Source: a virus. From it: a DNA stretch of 26,223 bases. Shown here one piece after another: positions 1 through 7,590 of the stretch (positions are counted from its first letter, which is position 1; each line of letters starts with the position of its first letter). The DNA is taken from positions 1 through 26,223 of IMG/VR virus record IMGVR_UViG_3300009124_000085; one strand, written 5' to 3'. Under the pieces are notes generated by a model. The model was not told the DNA's origin. It saw only the letters and a program-made list of their open reading frames with translations, and did no database searches. Position numbers and translations under genes: made by a program.

Positions 1-1091
1 AACAGGTCGCCCTGTATAACCTTTGCGCCACAGAGTACGTCGATGCTGATCGTATCGGTCTTGGTCGATCCGTCATAGTCAAAAACGATACGCAGACCCA
101 AACCACGGTCGGCGATGTATTCGGCACGAGCCGCACCCGAAGGCAGTTCCAGGGGAACAACCGCGTAAGACAGCCCGTTCGGATGACCGGCAATATTGAT
201 CTGGTGGTCAGTCGTTTGAAACGTCAGAGCGGCGTTGTCAGCAACAGCGGCACCCAGACCCGTCTCCTCAATCGTGATGGAGGTCGAGCCGTTGGTTGAA
301 AGCACAACGTGTTGCTTACTATCACCTGCAACCGTAAAGACATCACCGGCAACGATGGTATTGCTACCCGTGTCAACGGTCAAGGTTGTTGCGCCTGCGG
401 CAAAACCGGCTCCGTTGTTGACGAGGTAACCCGTCGGCCCGTTGGTGTCATGCGTGGCGACATTCTGGTCCATGTAGTAATCCATGCCCAAGATGCGGCC
501 CATGCTCGCCTCACGGAGCGCAGAACCATCATCGCCGCGCTGATCGGCCTGTAGAACCTGCGTCACGTTGCCGAGCATATCAGCCTTCGCTTGACTGTCG
601 AGGATGCACATACGGCCTCTGGTCGGGACCTTGAGGTCGTCGAGCTTCTTGACAACGCCAACCATGTCAGCCAGTGAGTCGGGCGGGTCTCCGGCGGTCC
701 CAACAAAGTTGGGAATCTGGGAACCCTTGCCGAGGATGTAGCTGTCGATGCTCTGCGCGATAGCGGCCACGGCAGGTTCAAGCAACTGCTGACGGAAGTT
801 TTCAAGGTCGAGCGTCCACTGCTTCGACGTAACGGCAAAGGTCACGTCAAAATGCTTCTCAAGCGTCAAGTCGCGGCTCGATTCGGTCGCGTCTTGCGTT
901 GTGGTCGTGGTCGTGAACTCTTGGGCCGTAAAGCTCGCAGGGCCACGGACGGCGATTGTATCGCCAACTTTCGCGCCACGAAACTCGTCGGCATAGGAGC
1001 GGTTGAACAGATTGGCCGCAACCAGTTCGTTTTCAAGAATCAACAAAGCCTCGCGGCCGATTATACTTGGGGTCAGAAACGTGTTAGCCAT
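1..1091 (-). CDS. Major capsid (coat) protein, P22 gp5-like, 3' end outside window
   Basis: The reading frame opens at ATG 1091-1089 and stays open for 363 codons to the left edge, so the C-terminus is missing. The N-terminus (MANTFLTPSIIGREALLILE) and the following segment with VAANLFNRSY are, from memory, typical of the P22 coat protein family, an HK97-fold shell protein that assembles on a scaffold. P22-type coats are about 430 residues, so most of the protein is present. A Shine-Dalgarno AAGAGGA lies about 10 nt upstream. The gene directly follows the putative scaffold gene, which is the classical order portal, scaffold, coat. It would form the icosahedral shell. Family assignment is by motif recall, not by search. 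Confidence 0.85.
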   Translation of the reverse strand, partial: MANTFLTPSIIGREALLILENELVAANLFNRSYADEFRGAKVGDTIAVRGPASFTAQEFTTTTTTQDATESSRDLTLEKHFDVTFAVTSKQWTLDLENFRQQLLEPAVAAIAQSIDSYILGKGSQIPNFVGTAGDPPDSLADMVGVVKKLDDLKVPTRGRMCILDSQAKADMLGNVTQVLQADQRGDDGSALREASMGRILGMDYYMDQNVATHDTNGPTGYLVNNGAGFAAGATTLTVDTGSNTIVAGDVFTVAGDSKQHVVLSTNGSTSITIEETGLGAAVADNAALTFQTTDHQINIAGHPNGLSYAVVPLELPSGAARAEYIADRGLGLRIVFDYDGSTKTDTISIDVLCGAKVIQGDL

Positions 1092-1139
1092 TTCCTAAAA
1101 TCCTCTTGTTAGTGATGGCACTGCACAGGGGTCCGCTCT

Positions 1140-1934
1140 TTATGCGGGAATGAGTCCCTGCTCTCGCGCCTGTCTATATTCGTTTAACGACATTGACGAA
1201 ACCTCGTCCGGCGTGTATTCACGCCGTGCACCACCCTGCTGAGTCGTGCTATCTGGTGTTGTTCCACCTCCAGAGTGACCGTTGGCCTTGAATGCCACCG
1301 CGAGGTCTGGGTCGTTCCTTCGCTCGGCTACGAGGTCAGCAAACCCCATAGGAGTCAAGTCTTGTCCCTTTATTCGCGGCGTTCCTTCGCCGTCAACGAT
1401 CTCCACAACAACTTTCCCCTCTTCGTCAGTTCGTGCGCGGACTTCGTTCTTGAGTATCGGCATCAAAAGGCGCGGATTTCCTCCCGCCTCTATGATTGCA
1501 TTTTGCAACTGGCTGTCAATCAATAAATCTTTGATCTGCTCCATGCGAGCGTCGGCAAGGCTTTGTATGGGCGCGGTCGCCTTTTCGACATTCTCGCGAG
1601 CGGATCGCTTGACGCTCTCAAGTTCGGCCTTCATCCGAGAAATAGCCTCGGACTCTTCGCCTTGTGAGATTTGCATTGACTCCAGTTGGCTCAACGCCTC
1701 GGCCAACTCTTGTGGGCTTCGCCCTATTGCAGAGAACTGCTTAAGGCCGTCCTCTGCCTTAGTCGCCCGGTCTTTGAGTTTGCCGAGCGTGGATTTAAGC
1801 CCTTGCACATTTTCCAACGCGTATCCGTTCTCGTCGGACACTGACAAAATATAACCACCCGCGTCTGATTCCGCATAATACTCTTTTAAGTTCTCCGGTA
1901 TATCGTCGGCGGTTTGATATGTAGGTTTAAGCAT
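1140..1934 (-). CDS. Putative capsid scaffolding protein
   Basis: This 264-residue protein is predicted to guide coat assembly and then leave or be degraded. The start is placed at ATG 1934, because AAGGGGAT sits about 5-11 nt upstream there. A longer frame from 1976 has no such site. The protein begins MLKPTYQTADDIPENLKEYY, then has a long Lys/Glu/Gln-rich stretch (about residues 45-115) that looks helical or coiled-coil. It ends with a short polar tail containing SMSLNEYRQAREQG, a type of ending I associate with phage scaffolds. Position between the head morphogenesis and coat genes is the main support. No protease domain is seen, so maturation would depend on another route. The function is inferred from composition and synteny. 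Confidence 0.7.
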   Translation of the reverse strand: MLKPTYQTADDIPENLKEYYAESDAGGYILSVSDENGYALENVQGLKSTLGKLKDRATKAEDGLKQFSAIGRSPQELAEALSQLESMQISQGEESEAISRMKAELESVKRSARENVEKATAPIQSLADARMEQIKDLLIDSQLQNAIIEAGGNPRLLMPILKNEVRARTDEEGKVVVEIVDGEGTPRIKGQDLTPMGFADLVAERRNDPDLAVAFKANGHSGGGTTPDSTTQQGGARREYTPDEVSSMSLNEYRQAREQGLIPA

Positions 1935-2009
1935 TGTATCCCCTTCGGTGATACCTGCAACTCGGCAGGGTTTCAAGTGATACGGGCGACTCGCGCCTGT
2001 ATTATTTTA

Positions 2010-3122
2010 CTAAGCCCGTTTTCTTTTTTCAAGGGCTTTTAATTGCGGGAGTGTTAGCAGTTTCCCGTTGTTATTAGTGAACTCACTTATTTTTATCTTA
2101 TTCCCCCTAAAAAGGGCCGCTCGACTTGGGCCAAGTATCTGGTCTTGCACCTCTTTCGGTTGTCGCCGGAGCCATTTGTTGTATGTAACATCCGACGGCA
2201 CCGCGCCGTTCATTGATGCGCGAGCACCGACCGGCGCGTCGGCCACATCAAGCCCCAACTCGCGGTAGCTTTTTAAGACCGGGGTCATTGTGCACCGGCA
2301 ATTAATGTGGGCCGGTGGCTGACGGTGCGCCGTGCTGGGCTTGAATACTTTCCCGTCCAGACCCCCACAGACGGGACAGGTGCGCGTGTCTAATGTCGCC
2401 ACCCATTTGATACCCTTTATAATGTCGTCGTTCTGGGCGAAGGTCTCTTGTCGGGCCGCGTTCGATACGTTGTTTATTGAAGTGCGAACAATCGCCTCGG
2501 CCTTGCGCCGCGTCGTGTAGAGGATGCCGTCGGTAAATTTATTGGCCCTTGTTCCGCGCACCCGTTGCACCATCTGCCCGACCGTCTGCCCCTCTGCCGC
2601 GCCCAATCTTATAGCGCGTTCAAGTTCTTCCTGTGTTGAGCGTTGCAGTTTGCTAAACCATCCCGACAGGGGAGTTCCGTCCATCGGCGTATTGATTGCG
2701 ATAGACCGCAACAACTCAGCCGAAGGGATGGTTGTATCCAAGACAATCGGAGACGCTTCTTCAAGGAGGTCGGCCACCCATTCAGCCTCGTCCCGCGAAA
2801 GCTCTGCGAGTAATGGAGTCAAGCCCTGCCGTGCCTCGCGGAATCGTCGCTCGTTTATTACGCGTAAATATCCAAACAACTTTTTCATTCGCGCCGTCGT
2901 TGCCACGCCCGGGTCAACTCCCAACTGCCCGATCTTCTCATAGCGGCGAATCAACTGCGCGAGGATATCTTGCTCCATGTCGTCAAGCAGTGCGTTGATC
3001 TTCTTGACCTCCGTCCCGCCCAACTGTTGCAAATATGCTTGATGCCGGATAACCCGGTCCATGACCTCTTCGTTGAGCGTCAACGATTCGCCGAGGTCGC
3101 GGATGTCAACTTGCTTATTCAA
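2010..3122 (-). CDS. Phage head morphogenesis protein (SPP1 gp7 / Mu F-like)
   Basis: A 370-residue minor head protein, expected inside the procapsid near the portal and needed for correct head assembly or DNA ejection. The first 200 residues are largely helical. The diagnostic part is the C-terminal half: RKAEAIVRTSINNVSNAARQ, then WVATLDTRTCPVCGGLDG, and PPAHINCRC. This is the Cys-x2-Cys...His-x-Asn-Cys-x-Cys signature of the SPP1 gp7/Mu gpF domain, probably a metal site. The ATG overlaps the portal stop codon by four bases (ATGA at 3122-3119), so translation is probably coupled to the portal. The tail after residue 290 is basic and ends KALEKRKRA. Confidence 0.85.
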   Translation of the reverse strand: MNKQVDIRDLGESLTLNEEVMDRVIRHQAYLQQLGGTEVKKINALLDDMEQDILAQLIRRYEKIGQLGVDPGVATTARMKKLFGYLRVINERRFREARQGLTPLLAELSRDEAEWVADLLEEASPIVLDTTIPSAELLRSIAINTPMDGTPLSGWFSKLQRSTQEELERAIRLGAAEGQTVGQMVQRVRGTRANKFTDGILYTTRRKAEAIVRTSINNVSNAARQETFAQNDDIIKGIKWVATLDTRTCPVCGGLDGKVFKPSTAHRQPPAHINCRCTMTPVLKSYRELGLDVADAPVGARASMNGAVPSDVTYNKWLRRQPKEVQDQILGPSRAALFRGNKIKISEFTNNNGKLLTLPQLKALEKRKRA

Positions 3123-4609
3123 GCAGATTCCTCAACGGCATCGGGTTCTTCTACAAAGGGAGGTCCATCCACCATAAATGGATTTTCTGTTTCAAGTCCC
3201 GCCAATATTTCCTCAACATCGACAGCCTCATGATATAACCCCCTTCGCTTGCGCTCGGCCAGATACGTTCGGCGATCCAATACGCCGAGCTTGTAGTCCT
3301 CGCGGATTTCTTCCAGTTCGCGGCCCGTCGCCGCACTATAGCCCAAGTCTTCGCTAATAGAGACCGCCGGAGCGTCTAAGTTGCGTCCGGCCCACTCTGC
3401 CGAGAGTGCAAGGGCTTGCTGTAGTCCGTCCTCCAATAGCATGACGTATGCTTCAAGGTCGCTGATCTCTCGGCTTGCCTCTATCGCCAGTTCTGTGGCT
3501 GTTGGGTTGCCGCTCTTACGCTCGACCGGAGCCAATGCGAGGCTTTGCATCTGTTGCTCTAACTGCCGGAGCGCATCGGAGCCAACCTTGACGGCTGACC
3601 CGTCGGTCTCTATCACTTCGACATCGCTTTGGGGGTCTTTGTTTCCAAAAACTTTATACGGCCCAATCTCCACAGAGGCGACATCTTCCTTGCTAAATCC
3701 ACGGAAGAACAGCATAGGCACACGCGCCACGGACTCAATATTGTCTTGGTCGGATTGGTTGCGCCAATGTTTTGCGTTTAGATGCGCCAAGCCTTCAAGG
3801 GGCGGCTCGCATTCAAGCAACCCCTTGCGGTTTGCGTAGACCGTCACAAGCGGAATCTTGCCGAGCGTGTTTGGGTATTCGGCGACCTGTTCCCACTGTT
3901 CTTCTTCCTCGTCGCCGGAGATCCGTTCCCAAAGTTCGATCATGTCCGGCATCCAGACGACAACGTAATGCACTGGGCGCGTCGCCCATCGGTTCGTCTG
4001 GGACGGCACGTCCACAACGTGGCGGACCTGCAAACGGGTTAGTTGCTCAACACCTCCGACGCGCTCGCCCTGCCAGTTGATAACCGAAGGCGGTGAGATG
4101 CCGACCATATAGGGCCGGAGTTGTAGCTCTTGCTCGTCGGCCAGTGTTAGCTCGCGTCCGAGCATATCCTGTAGCTTTGTCGTGTTCGGGTATTCGACGA
4201 GGATATGCGTCTTGCCGTAGACGAGCAGGTCTTGCAGTCGCTCTTTGGCGAACGTCGTAAGATTGCGCCCGGTCAAGTCTACGTTCTGCGAAAGCATCTG
4301 GAAAAATATGTCTGCATCTTCGGCCAACTGGACCGGAGCCGAGAAGGGCCGCGCCGAGTAAGTCGTCACTATATCTCGATACATATCATAAAGGACCGAA
4401 TTGGCGAGGCGCGTCTGGTAGCGGTCATCCGACTCTTTCGGATACTGCGGCAGGTATTGCCGCCCTGCGTCTCTCATGGCGAGCGTTCCCTCCATGAGGA
4501 TTTGCGGCAAGGCCCACCGTCGCGCCATGCGTTTATAGGCCGCGTTCGGGGTTGCTACCGTTGCGCTATCTGCCGCCTCGTCGTCGTGTGCAAAGTCGAA
4601 ATAATTCAT
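3119..4609 (-). CDS. Portal protein (DUF4055-like)
   Basis: A 496-residue protein expected to form the dodecameric DNA channel at one capsid vertex and to dock the terminase. The N-terminal part (residues about 30-110) contains YLPQYPKESDDRYQTRLANS and a YDMYRDIVTTYSARPF segment, characteristic of the DUF4055 portal-like family as I remember it. A helical region near residues 350-420 holds a QMQSLALAPVERKSGNPTAT motif, which is common in portals near the clip or stem helix. Size fits the family. GAGGG lies 6-10 nt upstream of the ATG. It sits between terminase and head morphogenesis genes and overlaps the latter by four bases. The C-terminus is acidic. Confidence 0.87.
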   Translation of the reverse strand: MNYFDFAHDDEAADSATVATPNAAYKRMARRWALPQILMEGTLAMRDAGRQYLPQYPKESDDRYQTRLANSVLYDMYRDIVTTYSARPFSAPVQLAEDADIFFQMLSQNVDLTGRNLTTFAKERLQDLLVYGKTHILVEYPNTTKLQDMLGRELTLADEQELQLRPYMVGISPPSVINWQGERVGGVEQLTRLQVRHVVDVPSQTNRWATRPVHYVVVWMPDMIELWERISGDEEEEQWEQVAEYPNTLGKIPLVTVYANRKGLLECEPPLEGLAHLNAKHWRNQSDQDNIESVARVPMLFFRGFSKEDVASVEIGPYKVFGNKDPQSDVEVIETDGSAVKVGSDALRQLEQQMQSLALAPVERKSGNPTATELAIEASREISDLEAYVMLLEDGLQQALALSAEWAGRNLDAPAVSISEDLGYSAATGRELEEIREDYKLGVLDRRTYLAERKRRGLYHEAVDVEEILAGLETENPFMVDGPPFVEEPDAVEESA

Positions 4610-4633
4610 CTGTTGCCCTCTATAGTAGAAACT

Positions 4634-5968
4634 TTATATCTCGTCTAAATCCCATGACGAAATTTTCTCCGGTGCGTCTATCGGATGCTCTGCCACAATA
4701 TAATAACCCAACGCGTCCGACGCATGAGACAGTCGCGGGTCAAAGCGTTTGTCGATCTCGCCAGACCCGCCCTCCAATACGCGCACCCCTTCAAGGTCTT
4801 TGTGGAGGTTTGGGGCCGCGTCGGGGTTAACATACAAGTTAACCTCTCCCTCACCGTCAACCAGTCGCGTGTTGACTGCGTTGACGCGTGAACGCTCCGA
4901 AGGGTTCGCCCTCGGGACGCGCATATATACGTCAAAGAACTGCCCAAGCTCGGACTGGACTATATCCCAGTCGCTACCCGAAGTCTTGGCCGTCCCTCGC
5001 GCCCCGCCTGTAGCGTCCCCGTAAATATAGACAATTCCCTCATGATTCGCCCAATCGTTTATAAGCCGCCCACAGACGGCGATGGTATTGCTGTTGCGCG
5101 GTATATGCACCTCGCCAATAACGACCGTCACCTCGGCCCCTGTTGCCGGGTCGTCCAACTCTTGGCAGACGACCGCCACGCCGGGCGAGACGTTGAAGTC
5201 GAAGCAGAAGATCAGCGGCTCACGCGGGTTATATTGGAGGTCCGTCCGTAGGTGGTCCTCGCAATACGCATAATACGCTTGACCTTGAAAATTTATAAAA
5301 CTTGCTTCGTATTCTTGGGCGAACGTCAACGCGTCCATGTGCCGCCGTGCGGCTTCTATCTCGCCCCCTGGAAGGACTAACGCGCTCACCCAATGATAGG
5401 ACCCCCATTCGCTCTCTGGCCCGTGTGCGAGCATTTGAGCCTTCGCATATTGGTCGAGGTCATAATAGTGGTTCCGGCCTTCCGGCACACCCGTAAAATC
5501 GCACCATCCATTGCGGTCTGATAGGGCCGGACGAATATGCTCTTGCCAGACGGTCGGCTTCATGTTGGCGTATTCGTCAAGCACGCCACCGTCCCACCCG
5601 ACCCCCTCAATCCGCTCCGGCTTGTCGAGTCCGAGGACATGAATCTCTGCGCCGTTGGCCAGTCGTATAATCAACTCGCTCTCGCTCGGCTCGGTCGCTC
5701 GCCATTCGGGTGCGACCAGTGCCTTAAGATCAGACCAGAAAATGCGCTTGGCCTGGTCGCGGGTCGGTGCGGCGGCGAAGTAGCGCGGGGTCGGGTAGTC
5801 GCTCCCGCGCAATGCCCGGTGTATCAGTCGCCGCTTGCCGATCAGTTCCGTCTTGCCGGAGCGTCGGCCACAAGGAAACGTGTTAAAGCGATGTGTGCCG
5901 CGATACGCCTGTATCTGCACATCTATTGGCCGGAGCGGGGTCCATCGCTTAGGAAGGACTCCCGTCAA
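4634..5968 (-). CDS. terL: Terminase large subunit (ATPase-nuclease)
   Basis: This is the DNA packaging motor, cutting concatemers and pumping DNA into the procapsid through the portal. The 444-residue protein has a Walker A-type loop GRRSGKT at residues 34-40 and a Walker B segment GGVLDEYANM with acidic pair D131-E132. The C-terminal RNase H-like nuclease has acidic candidates at D257 (FCFDFNVSPG), E286, D318 (IYGDATGG) and D418 (SHASDALGYY). Length and domain order fit a compact terminase_6-type subunit. The first codons overlap the stop of the small subunit by four bases (ATGA at 5968-5965), indicating coupled expression. Whether packaging is headful or cos-based cannot be told from the window. 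Confidence 0.93.
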   Translation of the reverse strand: MTGVLPKRWTPLRPIDVQIQAYRGTHRFNTFPCGRRSGKTELIGKRRLIHRALRGSDYPTPRYFAAAPTRDQAKRIFWSDLKALVAPEWRATEPSESELIIRLANGAEIHVLGLDKPERIEGVGWDGGVLDEYANMKPTVWQEHIRPALSDRNGWCDFTGVPEGRNHYYDLDQYAKAQMLAHGPESEWGSYHWVSALVLPGGEIEAARRHMDALTFAQEYEASFINFQGQAYYAYCEDHLRTDLQYNPREPLIFCFDFNVSPGVAVVCQELDDPATGAEVTVVIGEVHIPRNSNTIAVCGRLINDWANHEGIVYIYGDATGGARGTAKTSGSDWDIVQSELGQFFDVYMRVPRANPSERSRVNAVNTRLVDGEGEVNLYVNPDAAPNLHKDLEGVRVLEGGSGEIDKRFDPRLSHASDALGYYIVAEHPIDAPEKISSWDLDEI

Positions 5969-6342
5969 TCGCTCCCGCCGATCTGGTCGTCAATAGCGTC
6001 GAGGGCTTTGCGAAACTCTGACGCGATGTCTGCGCCGGTGCGTGTCGTTTCTACGCGGTCGGTCTGGTTCAAGCGATTCTTGCCAAGCCAGATCAGCATC
6101 GCCGACTTGCCCGACATCGCCGCGTCATACTGCGCCCGACGGATGGAAACGTCGCCTTCCGACAGGCCGCGCTCGTAGGCCTCGCGCACGTCCTTCTGTT
6201 TTAGTTTGTTGCCAAACGTAGAGCGAGCCATGCCGAGAACGTCGGCGATCTCGTCGTATGTGCAACCAAGCCGCGCCAACGCCCGAACTTGTTCTATATC
6301 GACCTTTTTGACCGGTCGCCCTTTTTTGGGTGCCTTGTCCAT
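5965..6342 (-). CDS. terS: Terminase small subunit (HTH DNA-binding)
   Basis: A 125-residue protein expected to recognise the phage packaging site and hand DNA to the large subunit. After a basic start (MDKAPKKGRPVKKVD) comes a helix-turn-helix, residues about 18-50, containing LGCTYDEIADVLGMARST. Next is a helical segment and then SGKSAMLIWLGKNRLNQTDR, a stretch I know from many small terminases where it precedes the oligomerisation region. It lies 18 bp downstream of the peptidase gene and overlaps the large subunit by four bases. The ribosome site is weak (AAGG only about 2 nt from ATG), so coupling to the upstream gene is likely. Confidence 0.85.
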   Translation of the reverse strand: MDKAPKKGRPVKKVDIEQVRALARLGCTYDEIADVLGMARSTFGNKLKQKDVREAYERGLSEGDVSIRRAQYDAAMSGKSAMLIWLGKNRLNQTDRVETTRTGADIASEFRKALDAIDDQIGGSD

Positions 6343-6360
6343 TACCTTATAGCCAATCTA

Positions 6361-6753
6361 TTAAAATTTCGTCCTCTCGTCCCACCTGGTCACGTTGGGC
6401 CGCATATCCAAATGGATAAATATATCATATCGACCGATGCCGGTAAAACCAAGCTCTTCGGCTTTATCGGCAATGAGATCGAGAGCCTCCGGCAGTATCG
6501 GTTGCGGTAGGTGCGGAGACTTGACCGACGGCACTATATCCGTCGCAAAGATCATATGCTGAGACCTACCGGCCCCGCCTATTGCCTCGTTATGTTTCGG
6601 GGACCGAAAGCCGGAAGTGATTCGCAACGGAGCTTCCCACCAATCGCGCAATTTTTGCAGGTTCTTCATGTGCGCCCAGAAACGCGCATCCGGTGCGAAA
6701 CCCGACAACACTTCCTCCCAACTAAAATTTGGTATATCCTCGCGTAGTTGCAA
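6361..6753 (-). CDS. M15-family peptidase, candidate endolysin (TTG start)
   Basis: A 130-residue protein resembling Peptidase_M15_3 (VanY/D-Ala-D-Ala carboxypeptidase-like) enzymes, zinc peptidases that cut peptidoglycan cross-bridges. Visible motifs are LRITSGFRSPKHNEAIGGAG, then SQHMIFATDI and GIGRYDIFIHLDMR. The metal ligands would be His and Asp in SQH...ATD and the His of IHLD. The usual Gly in the S-x-H-x2-G-x-A-x-D motif is replaced (here SQHMIFATD). I chose TTG 6753 as start because a perfect AGGAGG (6766-6761) lies 7 nt upstream. The longer ATG frame from 6807 reads through the promoter and has no ribosome site. It is the first gene of the leftward late block, an unusual place for a lysin. 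No signal peptide is seen. Confidence 0.8.
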   Translation of the reverse strand: MQLREDIPNFSWEEVLSGFAPDARFWAHMKNLQKLRDWWEAPLRITSGFRSPKHNEAIGGAGRSQHMIFATDIVPSVKSPHLPQPILPEALDLIADKAEELGFTGIGRYDIFIHLDMRPNVTRWDERTKF

Positions 6754-6778
6754 ACAATTTCCTCCTATCGTTGTCAAA

Positions 6779-6807
6779 AATATATACAATGCCCTGTATA
6801 TTTTCAA
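6779..6807 (-). promoter_or_regulatory. Candidate late promoter (leftward)
   Basis: Reading leftward there is TTGAAA (6807-6802), a 17-bp spacer and TATATT (6784-6779), a good sigma70-type promoter. The predicted start near 6772 lies just upstream of the AGGAGG site of the peptidase gene. It would drive the packaging and head genes. Inferred from sequence only. Confidence 0.6.
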
Positions 6808-6822
6808 GTCTTATGTAAACCT

Positions 6823-6834
6823 TTCCACGTGGAA
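6823..6834. promoter_or_regulatory. 12-bp perfect palindrome TTCCACGTGGAA
   Basis: A perfect palindrome lies about 16 bp upstream of the -35 box of the candidate leftward late promoter, the usual position for an activator or operator site. One copy of TTATGTAAACC (6811-6821) lies between it and the promoter. The binding protein is unknown. Confidence 0.4.
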
Positions 6835-6890
6835 CACCTACAAGCCGAAGGGGAAAATATTTCCCACCTTGTTGGTCGGTGTACGAGTAA

Positions 6891-7217
6891 ACCAAGTATG
6901 TACCAAGTATATTTTTTTTACTTGGTGACCTTAACCCCATTTATAATAAAGCACTTACGAGCCGTGCACAGGTAAACAGGGTAAAAACCGTTGGTTGATT
7001 TTTTTTAGAGAAAAACCGCTTTTCTATACACGTGAGAAAGAAGGCGTTTTACTTGGTGACATTTGCATAAGTCCTATATTCTAAATGCACTTAAGGTCAC
7101 CAAGTAAGCTTTTTTTACTTGTACACAAAAAAGATAAAAGTATTATAAGTTATTAAAGAAACAAGAGGTTAAGTGTCACCAAGTAAAACCGCGTTTACTT
7201 GGTGCTTACTTGGTGAC
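6891..7217. repeat. Cluster of dispersed TTACTTGGTGAC sites in both orientations
   Basis: Five exact copies of the 12-mer TTACTTGGTGAC occur: forward at 6918-6929, 7049-7060 and 7206-7217, and reverse-complement at 7096-7107 and 7175-7186. A 10/12 copy lies at 7195-7206. Two more 8-bp ACCAAGTA cores lie at 6891-6898 and 6902-6909. Two copies extend to a perfect 17-bp inverted repeat (6918-6934 with 7091-7107). The stretch is AT-rich and carries no gene I can support. Possible roles are operators for a phage regulator, iterons of a replication origin, or a partition/packaging site. Nothing in the sequence decides between them. Confidence 0.8.
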
Positions 7218-7236
7218 CTATGGGGTATAGTCGGTA

Positions 7237-7314
7237 TTATGTAAACCAATAGGGTATAAGCTGTAGCTTATAAGCTATAGCTTATAGGGTATATGGCGTT
7301 GGATTATGTAAACC
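7237..7314. repeat. TTATGTAAACC repeats bracketing two overlapping 18-bp palindromes
   Basis: TTATGTAAACCAAT occurs at 7237-7250 and 7304-7317, and its first 11 bases also occur at 6811-6821. Between the first two lie TATAAGCTGTAGCTTATA (7255-7272, palindromic apart from the centre) and TATAAGCTATAGCTTATA (7269-7286, a perfect 18-bp palindrome), overlapping by four bases with a 14-bp period. This looks like a paired operator or origin element. No gene is supported here. Confidence 0.7.
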
Positions 7315-7335
7315 AATTAGGAGGGGCTACGCCAG

Positions 7336-7489
7336 AAAAGAACCTCCAAAACCTCCAAAAGCCCTTTTGAAGGTTTTGTCGGTTCGTTTTTTTGGATGAG
7401 TTAGGGTAAATAAAAAAGAACCTCCAAAACCTCCAAAAGCCCTTTTGAAGGTTTTGGAGGTTCTTTTTTAGGATGCGTTAGGGCAAATA
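7336..7489. repeat. Tandem duplication of a ~77-bp terminator-bearing unit
   Basis: Two direct copies lie head to tail, 7336-7412 and 7414-7489, each starting AAAAGAACCTCCAAAACC and ending GTTAGGG(T/C)AAATA. Each contains a hairpin. The right copy is perfect, while the left copy has mismatches in the right stem arm (TC for GA, and CG for CT further out). This suggests duplication followed by decay, or selection on only one copy. Confidence 0.85.
7412..7469. terminator. Strong bidirectional intrinsic terminator
   Basis: A perfect 21-bp stem (7412-7432 with 7449-7469) begins with six A and ends with six T, so either strand gives a hairpin followed by a U-tract. The loop contains a further CAAAAG/CTTTTG pairing. 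It lies between the repressor gene and the late promoter and would stop transcripts from either side. Confidence 0.85.
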
Positions 7490-7529
7490 AAAACCGCCCG
7501 ACCAGAACCGAGGAGAACTGGCCGAGCGG
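7485..7529 (-). terminator. Intrinsic terminator of the repressor gene
   Basis: On the minus strand, CCGCTCGGCCAG (7529-7518) pairs with CTGGTCGGGCGG (7505-7494) over 12 bp, including two G-U wobbles. It is followed by TTTTTATTT (7493-7485). The loop is 12 nt. It lies about 60 bp after the stop of the leftward repressor gene, so it ends that transcript. Confidence 0.7.
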
Positions 7530-7590
7530 ATTGTGCCGGAGTCCAAACCGGCGATACCCGAGGAGAGTATCAAGGAGGTATACGCTTAAT

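Noticed and set aside
1282-1854. 190-codon plus-strand ORF opposite the scaffold gene
   Set aside because: It is a Ser/Arg-rich antisense shadow of a well-supported gene, with no ribosome site.
1983-2003. Hairpin between head morphogenesis and scaffold genes
   Set aside because: Short stem with a mismatch and no T-tract; not enough to call a terminator or processing site.
6722-6940. 72-codon minus-strand ORF over the late promoter
   Set aside because: It overlaps the promoter, the AGGAGG site and the repeat cluster, and its composition follows AT-rich repeats.
6891-7217. CRISPR array
   Set aside because: Repeats are only 12 bp, irregularly spaced and in both orientations, with no constant spacer length.
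7494-7581. Plus-strand SD-like ACCGAGGAG (7507-7515), CCCGAGGAG and AAGGAGG, followed by a short frame ending SIKEVYA
   Set aside because: There is no ATG and no suitably spaced start. The first motif lies in the loop of the repressor terminator. It may be a remnant of an early gene, but I cannot support a CDS.
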